DNA of 64,000 nucleotides from Yarrowia lipolytica (taxonomy: Eukaryota > Ascomycota > Dipodascomycetes > Dipodascales). Positions 57,201 to 64,000 of the stretch are shown one piece after another; the first letter of the stretch is position 1; each line of letters begins with the position of its first letter. A program made the position numbers and the translations under genes. The stretch covers positions 124,001-188,000 of the forward strand of contig NC_090771.1 of assembly GCF_001761485.1 (NCBI RefSeq). Reading direction: 5' to 3'. A model generated the notes under the pieces. That model saw nothing but the letters and a program-made list of their open reading frames with translations, was not told the origin of the DNA and did not search any database.

Positions 57201-57381
57201 CGGTCCCTTCGATGATCGGCTCCGGCGTGTGACTGGGGCCATTGGGCGCAAACGGCGCTCCGAACTTGCGCAGACCCCGAAAGTCGGCCAGCTCGGCAAA
57301 CTCGTCTTCGATTTCGAGCCGCACCAGCTCGCGCTTCAGATAGTGCTCCTGGATGGGCTGCAGTTGGACCCGGTTGGACAT
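54271..57381 (-). CDS. Large PX-domain protein, YPR097W/Lec1 family
   Basis: The 1036-residue protein matches the fungal family of S. cerevisiae YPR097W (Lec1), with a PX-associated (PXB) region followed by a PX domain. PX domains bind phosphoinositides, and the yeast protein has been linked to sterol and lipid-droplet biology (recalled). Homology starts at VQLQPIQEHYLKRELVRLEIEDEF. A His/Asp-rich insert (about 95-135) and an NGP repeat (about 168-179) follow. The PX domain runs from about 290 to 455, with VVGVREIRTKRMLSFLAGDHVSAEYLIETK, RTFHDFKELAKKLHREFPGRGLPNLP, an acidic insertion, then REKQRTTLRAYLHTL. The remainder is helical and contains the conserved DLFLAQPFGRKSLFQNI segment. The start at 57381 is preferred; an extension to 57570 is not conserved. 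It is probably a peripheral membrane protein. Confidence 0.87.
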   Translation of the reverse strand: MSNRVQLQPIQEHYLKRELVRLEIEDEFAELADFRGLRKFGAPFAPNGPSHTPEPIIEGTEGFHDGDHYTPTIGSPVLEPQSSGGSHHSVMGSIKHIKKKGSHIKKHIHIPHLKGHGHGGDHDHEDHFYDSHDENYGDLSLSAMPHDTGYTTPSTGNATPNRTLATTNGPNGPNGPNGPVVYQFPIVRHMFVHHIKTFPFLSKADDRDFWQLRLQAFLESFADKNISSSEDRAEDTKRSKISLRIKKAFAMYMSAGLMTTNVDEPAAKVEKPATAGVEQLDHKKVLSSLASGKFINGLCVNVVGVREIRTKRMLSFLAGDHVSAEYLIETKMESHEGRTVVVARTFHDFKELAKKLHREFPGRGLPNLPVRNRAASQATSSGIGGFVDTENDDPEDELNDAEEHIDDDDTANVHHDGKRVSLPREKQRTTLRAYLHTLVSNRMVANSKTLLEFLYMDPIQMTPNEIRDMELRRKVDIARVRDQLQFYEVAQARAQELNVYLQEFKQDLVREDGLKHIFDEIRDKSSARDLSPRFQKFIKWATIEFAATLFHMFVASDNAPEVFAQVCRLHRFIPYTVIKGILRLSNPVSIMKGMMDLFLAQPFGRKSLFQNIIWYMLQEDIKQQERAIKELKLLIADDSVCQGLEDFVYADEATHQRVLKTKHAHDCDMVLAIFKLQAEENHSWEQERTVQLWYERWDNAVEEEPSNDPHEVQSDEVLKFSATKNLLKHLTRKRDKDLFQDLINEKATVQLVKDLITIFYEPLIRVFKDAHISEAVGDLQRFADDLIKTVSKSEIDSLTSDANSQVQLFVDLCNRHVDSLFKFIHNVYQHDGGLFDQLMGWISDIILFLKDGQQHGAPLDLEMMLANYPGDKERVVFEVDQIVDWTRRRKDWYDLRAAAAQQMRDGGVKRLSRSSSVNSTLAAMGADAEDDIDTRWDSTLPGGANGINTGDFGIDIEDINELELDVAELDLEDRAIMGKSEGQLDAVEEERRRRQLARKIEQKQQSSDLPPQRPDITEIPKMLPVFKNQLLEILDR

Positions 57382-59951
57382 TGTGATTGGTCCGAGTGAA
57401 ACGACGAGGGAAAAAAGTGGTGGTGCAAAAAGTGAAGAGAAGGAGGAGACGTTACATGCCGCATATTCACACTCAGATACAGTTAAACCTTGTTGAGTTA
57501 TTTTGGAGATACCGGGACGGAGGCGAGGTGCACAGGAGGACGGACATACGAGGCGGTTGCGGGGGCTCACGTGATAAAATGACTAGAAAAAGTAGATTTT
57601 TATGGCTTTTCAAACCGATTTCCGTTTTGCCCCCGTTAAAATCGACCCCCGATTGTCCATTTTGGGGACTGTTCCTTTCCTCCTCCCCAAAAGCCGGAAT
57701 GTACTCCTTTTACTTAAGAAGCTCAACTATACTGTTATCCCTAGTTGAATACCTAACTAAAGTATGAACTGGCAAACCCTTTGAATACTGCGTCTTGGAG
57801 AGAGTCCCGATTCGAACGCCGAGACATGCGAAATGGAGCTGAAACCGCTGCGAACCCATGCCTAACTCCCCTCGTCCCATTTAACCGGTCCAATCCCAAG
57901 CTGGACCCACCTCCATTCAACCTCCCCCCACCCCCCTCTCCACTCTGTAAATAACTCATCTCCCTCCAAACACCAAAAGACGCGTGGCTACAAAAGTAAA
58001 TCCCCCCGTCCCGCTCATTTCAGCCCTTTCCGCACATCTCTAATACCGTGTTAATCGCCCCAGGGTTTATTTCGCTCCAATGGTAAATGGCGCAATCGAA
58101 CCGGACCGCCGCAACCACAACCAAACATGGCGACTCCAAACCACATAAATGACTCCCTATCGGCGGGAAAACCATACAATTCTGTCCTTTGAACCGAAGT
58201 GAGACAAGTCCGCTTTTCAAAATCAACCTAGCCCCTCTCCTCGCCCCTCAGGCGGCTTATCTCCGATAACTCCGAGCACACATGCACCCTGCAACAGTCA
58301 CTCCAGCAACTCTAGCAACTCCAGCAACAGCAACTCCAGCACTCAGCTGGCGGTCGCAACAACCATCTGAGACCCCCAAGATTGCTCACACGCCAACCGT
58401 CCCCGGATCAACCCCTTTAAACCCACTCCAAACGCGTCGCTCATAATTGCTCCCCCAAACCCTCTACTTTTCAGTACAAAAACGGAAATACAGATACAGC
58501 AGAAAATGCACGCCAAATGAGAGCTTGAGGCAATCAAGAATGGGAAAATATCTCGCTTCCCCCGACGGTCACGTGACGTTCCCGGATCGTTGAGCCTCAA
58601 CTTTGTCAATATTACTTTGATTGGAATTTCGACGCCGGAAATCGTCTAGTCAGCTCGAGACAAACCCAACGACACCCCGAACGGCCACATTATCTCCTCC
58701 GGGTCCGAACATGTCGCGCGGAATCTTGGGCGTCGCAGTTCTCCTGCACGTATACGGCAATCTGTAAACCTTATTTCCAACATGAGCCGAGGTACAACAA
58801 CAGCAACAGTGGATATTGTGGTCTCAATGTTGCTCGAAATCACTAGATATCAAAGCTGGAAGTTTCTGGAACAATAATTAGTCTCCAGGATAAATTTCAC
58901 GTTATCAGCTTTCGAACTAAAAAAGTTAGACCATCGTCTAAACTTAGCAGTGATGGAAGTCTACAATACCGATTTTGGGGACCTGATAGTGGTCGGAGAA
59001 AGATAAAAATGCCACCATTGAACTCTCCGCAAGCCAGGGAGTATTTTGATATAATTATATAAGCCATAAAGCCACTGGATCAAAAACTACCAGACTCCTA
59101 ATTCCACACAACCATCCCAGACTAATGTCGCTAGTGGGGACCCTGAACGTGATTGCAAAAGGGCGTGGCGGAGAAGAGATGAATCACGGGACTTGAACAA
59201 GGAGTCGAGAGCTTTTTTCTCTGCGAGTCTGATGGTTCTTTTAGAATTCCTATGCGTCCATTATTCGTCGAGTTGGTCTTGACCGGTTCACTATTGGATG
59301 GGGCTAGAGTACTGATCCAGCAAGATCCATCTATATCCACGAATAGTGCTCCGATTGGACTCGGAAGAGGGTCATTATGTTTCTATGGTTGGCGGGATCA
59401 ATACTACGATTGTTTCCGTTGATGTCATTGGCTATTTGTACTGTGTTTATGCGATCATTGGTTAGTGGTCCTACAGAGTCCATTCACAGTGGCCAGTGCG
59501 ATCCAAACATGTTCACAATCACCACAAATGTAATTCAAACGTATCATGTCGTTGAGAATCATCCGGAGACCACAAAATGAGGTACATCTTTCCCATTTCT
59601 CTTTTCTACCAACCACAACGAGTGACTTCAATTCACGCTCATTTATTTCGATTTATTTAAATAAGATTTTTCACTGAAAAATATTGCCACTCTGACTCTT
59701 CCGGCCCAACATTGCAACGACAACTCCCACAGAAAATCCAAACATATCATTTTGTTCGTCTCGACGAGAGTAACGCAATGATACCCTTCAACTCTCTCCG
59801 ACGTGCTCCCCCCTCAGGCACAGATTATGACCTCTTCCGCCCTCCCCCAAACCTTGTTTAAAAAAAATCGAAATCGTGCATATTTTTTCTACTCACACAA
59901 CTCCACCCAGACAACAGAACCACCTAGACACATTTCCCGTACTACACAGAC
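57382..59951. other. Divergent spacer between PX gene and PWP2
   Basis: No recognisable gene. The plus strand is C-rich at about 57.85-58.05 kb. CAGCAACTC repeats occur near 58.29-58.34 kb, and CACGTG at 57569 and 58569. A decayed tRNA-like T-arm (minus strand) lies near 59.19 kb. A 67-codon frame with a hydrophobic start (59377-59580) has no further support. The PWP2 promoter side has an A8 tract near 59.86 kb. Confidence 0.55.
59180..59240 (-). other. Degenerate tRNA-like segment
   Basis: On the minus strand TTGTTCAAGTCCCGTGATTC resembles a T-arm with 3' acceptor, preceded by a stem-forming GCAGAG/CTCTC stretch. Key stems do not pair. Weak evidence for a tRNA relic. Confidence 0.22.
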
Positions 59952-62672
59952 ATGAAGGCGGACTACAAATTTTCGAATCTGTTGGGGACCGTGTATCGGC
60001 AGGGAAACCTGGTGTTTACGCCTGACGGCACGGCGCTGCTTTCGCCGGTGGGCAACCGGGTGTCGTATTTCGATCTGGTGAAGAACACCTCCTTCACGTT
60101 CCCGTACGAGCACCGGCGCAACATCACGTGCATTGCTCTGAATGCGCAGGGCTCGCTGATGCTGACAGTGTCGGACGACGGCAAGGCGATTCTGGTCAAC
60201 TTCAAGCGACGGACGGTGATCCATCATTTCAATTTCCGCGACGTGGTGTCGGACGTTCAATTTTCGCCGGACTCGCAGTACTTTGCCATCAACATTGGTG
60301 CGCGGCTGGAGGTGTGGGCGATCCCCAGCGACACAAACAGCCGCTCGTTTGCGCCGTTTGTGCGCCACAAGCGCTACGAGGGCCATTTTGCCGAGATCAC
60401 GTCGATTACGTGGTCCGACGACTCGCGGTTCTTTCTGACCACGTCCAAGGACTTGACGTGCCGCGTGTGGTCGCTGATGGATAAGGACTCGGGCGCCGCA
60501 GCAACGCTGGGCGGTCATCGAGACACCATCACCAACGCCTTCTTTTCGCAGGACCAGGAGACCATCTACACGGTATCCAAGGACGGCGCCTGTTTCGAGT
60601 GGGCGTATGACGATAACGACGACGGTGACGACGGCTTTGTGGGGTGGAAAATCAAAGACCGGCACTACTTCCACCAGCAGTCGGTGCTCAAGTGCTCGGC
60701 GTTCCACGCCAAATCGAACATTCTGGTGGTGGGGTTTGCCAACGGCACCTTTGCCATGTACGAGCTGCCGTCCATGACGCAGATCCAGACCATGTCCGTG
60801 TCTCAGCACGGCATTGACTTTGTTACCATCAACTCCACGGGAGAGTGGATGGCGCTGGGCGCGAGCAAGCTGGGCCAGCTGCTGGTGTGGGAGTGGCAAT
60901 CCGAGTCGTACATTCTCAAGCAGCAGGGCCACTTTGACTCTATGAACTCCCTCGTGTACTCTCCGGACGGCAGCAAGGTGGTAACCGCGTCGGAGGACGG
61001 CAAAATCAAGCTGTGGGACACCTCGTCGGGGTTCTGCCTGGTCACGTTCACCGAGCACTCGGCAGCGGTCACCGCCCTGGAGTTCTCCCGCAAGGGCAAC
61101 GTGTTGTTTTCGGCGTCCTTGGACGGCTCCGTGCGCGCCTGGGATCTCATTCGGTACCGCAACTTCCGCACCTTTGCTGCCCCCGAGCGAGTCCAGTTTT
61201 CGTCCCTGGCCGTGGACCCCTCCGGCGAGGTGGTGTGCGCTGGCTCGCTGGACAACTTTGACATCTACGTGTGGAGTGTGCAGACAAGCCAATTGCTGGA
61301 CACGCTGGCCGGACACGAGGGTCCCGTCTCGTGTCTGTCTTTTGGCGCCGAAATCGCCAACGCGTCAATTCTGGCCTCCGCGTCGTGGGACCACACGGTG
61401 CGGGTGTGGAACATTTTTGCGCGTACGCAGACGGTGGAGCCGTTCCAGCTCACGTCGGACGTGCTCCAGGTGGTGATGCGGCCCGACTCCAAGCAGCTGT
61501 CGGTGTCCACACTCAACGGCGAAATCTCCGTGTGGGACATTGAGGAGGGCAAGCAGGTGGGTAGCATTGATGGAGCCAAGGACATTAGCGGTGGGCGGCA
61601 CTCGTCGGACCGGTTCTCTGCCAAAAACTCGGCGCGCTCCAAGTACTTTACCTGCATGACCTACTCCGCCGACGGCAAGTGTCTGATTGCCGGCGGCAAC
61701 TCGCGGTTCATTTGCCTGTACGACGTGCAGTCGGGCGTCTTGCTCAAGCGGTTCGAGGTGTCGCGAAATATGTCTCTGGAGGGCACTCTAGACTACCTCA
61801 ACTCAAAGAACATGACCGAGGCCGGCGCTCTGAATCTGATCAACGACCCAGACGGGTCCGACTGGGAGGACCGCGTGGACGACACTCTTCCGGGCGTGGT
61901 TCGCGGCGACAAGTCCAAACGACGCACCCGGCCCGAGATTCGTACCACCGGCATCAAGTTCTCGCCCACCGGTCGCCAGTTTGCTGCAGCCTCCACCGAG
62001 GGTCTGCTCATGTACTCCATCGACGACGAGCTCATGTTCGATCCCTTTGATCTGGACGTGGACGTGACTCCCCAGACCACGATGGAGGCGCTGGAAAACA
62101 AGGAGTATCTGATTGCGCTGGTCATGGCCCATCGACTGAACGTTCCGCGGCTCATTCAGCGTGTCTACGAGTCCATTCCCGTCGACACCATTGAGCGGGT
62201 CGCGCGGGGACTTCCGGTCGTCTATCTCGAAAGGTTTCTGCGATTCCTGGCCTCTGCAACTGAGGCTACTCCCCATGCCGAGTTCCATCTGCGGTGGATC
62301 AAGGCCGTGATTACCGCGCATGGGCGGCACATGGCCCAGCGCAAGCACGAGTACGCCCAGGTGTTGCGGGCGGTGCAGAAGTTTGTCACCCGGGTCAACA
62401 AGGAGGTTGCTCGACTGGCGGGCACCAACGGGTATTCTGCCGAGTTTTTGCTCGGGTCGAAGCCGTCTGTTCCGGTCGACGAGTCCAGAATGATTACTGG
62501 AGAGCCCGACGAGGTTCTGGTTCCCATCGAGACCGAAATGGAGGTTGAAGACGAGGATGATGACGATGATGATGACGAGGAGGGCTGGTTTGGCCCAGAG
62601 TCCAAGAATGATGCTTTTGCTCAGATGGATGTTGATGAGGATGATGATGATGAGGAGGAGGAGGATGAGTAA
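59952..62672 (+). CDS. 90S pre-ribosome WD40 protein Pwp2 (Utp1)
   Basis: Pwp2/Utp1 is a core of the UTP-B subcomplex of the small-subunit processome, needed for early 35S pre-rRNA cleavage in the nucleolus. The 906 residues begin MKADYKFSNLLGTVYRQGN, the hallmark N terminus. Two consecutive WD40 propellers follow (to about residue 690, blades such as LTCRVWS, IKLWD, VRAWD, VRVWN and ISVWD). A Utp12-type C-terminal helical domain spans about 712-835 (EALENKEYLIALVMAHRLN, then LPVVYLERFLRFLA), with SAEFLLGSKPSVP next. The last 40 residues are very acidic (runs of Asp/Glu), which is normal for the family. Length fits yeast Pwp2 (about 920). CTG codons stand at family-conserved leucines, so the standard nuclear code applies. 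The start is the first in-frame ATG. Confidence 0.97.
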   Translation: MKADYKFSNLLGTVYRQGNLVFTPDGTALLSPVGNRVSYFDLVKNTSFTFPYEHRRNITCIALNAQGSLMLTVSDDGKAILVNFKRRTVIHHFNFRDVVSDVQFSPDSQYFAINIGARLEVWAIPSDTNSRSFAPFVRHKRYEGHFAEITSITWSDDSRFFLTTSKDLTCRVWSLMDKDSGAAATLGGHRDTITNAFFSQDQETIYTVSKDGACFEWAYDDNDDGDDGFVGWKIKDRHYFHQQSVLKCSAFHAKSNILVVGFANGTFAMYELPSMTQIQTMSVSQHGIDFVTINSTGEWMALGASKLGQLLVWEWQSESYILKQQGHFDSMNSLVYSPDGSKVVTASEDGKIKLWDTSSGFCLVTFTEHSAAVTALEFSRKGNVLFSASLDGSVRAWDLIRYRNFRTFAAPERVQFSSLAVDPSGEVVCAGSLDNFDIYVWSVQTSQLLDTLAGHEGPVSCLSFGAEIANASILASASWDHTVRVWNIFARTQTVEPFQLTSDVLQVVMRPDSKQLSVSTLNGEISVWDIEEGKQVGSIDGAKDISGGRHSSDRFSAKNSARSKYFTCMTYSADGKCLIAGGNSRFICLYDVQSGVLLKRFEVSRNMSLEGTLDYLNSKNMTEAGALNLINDPDGSDWEDRVDDTLPGVVRGDKSKRRTRPEIRTTGIKFSPTGRQFAAASTEGLLMYSIDDELMFDPFDLDVDVTPQTTMEALENKEYLIALVMAHRLNVPRLIQRVYESIPVDTIERVARGLPVVYLERFLRFLASATEATPHAEFHLRWIKAVITAHGRHMAQRKHEYAQVLRAVQKFVTRVNKEVARLAGTNGYSAEFLLGSKPSVPVDESRMITGEPDEVLVPIETEMEVEDEDDDDDDDEEGWFGPESKNDAFAQMDVDEDDDDEEEEDE

Positions 62673-62970
62673 GCAGGACGGGTGAGAACCACGGCGCCTA
62701 GGCCTGGAGCTGGAGGGCTCTGACTTACGTTGGTTCGGCTCGGAGATATCGCACCAGGTCATCCAAAAGTGCGGGTCAGGCTCTGCAAGTCGACTAATGT
62801 GCCCATCAGAATGCCGTTTTGGCATCGGCTCTGGCGTCACTCTAGCACAACGTCTGCCGACTGAAGTTGCACAAAAATATTAATAGATTGTTTTATTGAC
62901 CTCATAAGTAGATTGTACTGTACCGGCACAGTACCTCAGCTGTAGTTTGTACTTGTAGCGTTTTTTCAGA

Positions 62971-63020
62971 ATTTTTTATTTATTTATTTATTTATTTTTT
63001 ATTTTTTACCTTTTTTTTAT
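62971..63020. repeat. (TTTA)n tract
   Basis: About five TTTA units within a T-rich stretch, 300 bp after PWP2. Confidence 0.85.
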
Positions 63021-63077
63021 TCAAGATAAATAATTCAGATATCCATATCCAAGTATTCCTCCTAAATGGCCCGAAAG

Positions 63078-63158
63078 CACACAGACAGACTGATATTGAG
63101 ACACAGACAGACCTAGACAGACACGGACAGACACAGAAAGACGCAGAGAGAGATGGAG
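63078..63158. repeat. CAGACA-rich imperfect repeat
   Basis: Irregular ACAGACAGAC and related words over 80 bp, like those at 6.1, 23.76 and 35.3 kb. Confidence 0.7.
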
Positions 63159-64000
63159 ACACTGTACAACTAACACAGCATCCAGAGGCAACTTCTTAAG
63201 CATAGTCATTACCCACACCGATGCACCCACGATAATCGTATTGGAACACCATCTAGAAGATCTCAAGGGTACTTGGTGGAACCACAGTCTTGTCACCACC
63301 ACCACAAGTGCTTTCCTCATTACATCTTCGACTGAGTGTACTCTGCACTTCGGAAACCCTCTCCACAATACCGTCCGTTCCTCTCTCACTCCCTATCCTA
63401 CAACGACTGTACCACTCCCCTTTACCCGTGAGCAAGGAGACGTTGTCGCTCTTCAGAATCGATACTCCACCTGATGAAAGCTGCGGTACAACTGTCTGTG
63501 GTCGACAAGGCCCTCGAGCAGCATTAACCGACTCTCCCAGTCTGTCCTCAAGTACAAAGATCTGCCGTTCAGGATGGACCCACTTCCAGCTCGCCAGCTG
63601 ACCACCGTTGGCAAGCGAGCCACACTGGATCCAGGAGCTCTTGCGAAACCCGCAGTTAGCCCGAGATGTCAAGGGGCTCACACAACCACTCTCATATTCT
63701 AGTCGTGGGACAGATTTGTTTGGAGAATTGCGTGAACTAAACGAAAAGTACCACAATTGACAGACAGTACCATTGAAAACCCACCTTTTGTCGATTACCA
63801 CGGTACTATTCAACTTCATTGGATCTGTCTATCAATATCTGATGAACCCTTTGTGCAGAATCAGCATCATTCCAGCGAAACGCAACTCCATGATTCCAGA
63901 GCAATTTGACCGTCCTGACAAGTTCACCAGTGGATAGCGTTCCAGCGCCTTTTTATCAAAGTCTCATCAAAATCAGACCTCAAAATGACGGATTGGGTAA

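Larger units (their letters stand above)
62673..64000. other. Right-edge spacer downstream of PWP2
   Basis: Holds a (TTTA)n tract and a CAGACA-rich tract. A 188-codon minus-strand frame (63253-63819) has no recognisable domain, overlaps a 103-codon plus-strand frame and is not annotated. The presumed PWP2 3' end lies here, with AATAAT/ATTAAT words at about 62.88 kb. Confidence 0.55.

Noticed and set aside
59889-61316. 475-codon minus-strand frame opposite PWP2
   Set aside because: It is the shadow of the GC-biased third codon positions of PWP2; composition is Arg/His/Val-rich with no domain.
63253-63819. 188-codon minus-strand frame at the right edge
   Set aside because: Longest unexplained frame in a spacer, but no recognisable motif or signal peptide and a competing opposite frame. 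Could be revisited with conservation data.
1-64000. CRISPR array or bacterial-type defence or toxin system
   Set aside because: All tandem repeats are contiguous, without unique spacers, and every recognised gene is a eukaryotic housekeeping or regulatory family.

Overview
The window looks like chromosomal DNA of a budding yeast of the Yarrowia clade, most likely Yarrowia lipolytica. This is inferred from recalled protein families, not from a database match. The reasons are: fourteen recognisable fungal genes that can each be read as one exon; CTG codons at leucine positions conserved in PWP2, which excludes the CTG-clade yeasts; sparse genes with multi-kilobase spacers; and very frequent CACGTG palindromes in the spacers. 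There is no bacterial-style operon, CRISPR array or intact transposon.

Layout. 1-6.7 kb: no convincing gene. 6.7-9 kb: a C2H2 zinc-finger regulator (-) and a short NatD-type histone N-acetyltransferase (+), separated by a G-rich, telomere-like tract. 9-17.8 kb: a gene desert with AT-rich blocks and short tandem repeats. 17.8-27.1 kb: PRS5 (-), HMO1 (+) and a SAT4/HAL5-type kinase (-). 27.1-31.3 kb: spacer. 31.3-34.4 kb: PAC1/LIS1 (+) and FMP46 (+). 34.4-37.3 kb: repeat-rich spacer. 37.3-47.7 kb: the densest part, with NOP58 (-), TAF7 (+), NOG1 (-) and a WBP2-like GRAM protein (+). 50.3-51.3 kb: eIF2-alpha, SUI2 (-). 54.3-57.4 kb: a large PX-domain protein related to YPR097W/LEC1 (-). 60.0-62.7 kb: PWP2/UTP1 (+). 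The rest is spacer.

Theme. Several genes serve ribosome production and translation: HMO1 (rDNA and ribosomal-protein promoters), NOP58 (box C/D snoRNPs), PWP2 (90S pre-ribosome), NOG1 (60S assembly) and SUI2 (initiation). PRS5 supplies PRPP for nucleotides. They are scattered on both strands, so any co-regulation would act through shared promoter elements. NOP58 has a TTAGGGTTAGGG element and RRPE-like A/T tracts upstream.

The observations most worth checking are: a strictly 22-bp-phased tandem array ending 14 bp before the HMO1 start; seven CACGTG palindromes inside the PAC1 coding region; a perfect 21-bp inverted repeat at 24.4 kb; a diverged CACAGATAYCC-type repeat family, two copies of which carry GTGAGTAC, at 24 and 35 kb; a cysteine-rich mini-ORF upstream of SUI2; and a truncated NatD-like gene with a G8 tract near its end. 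I did not find a clear new multi-gene system.
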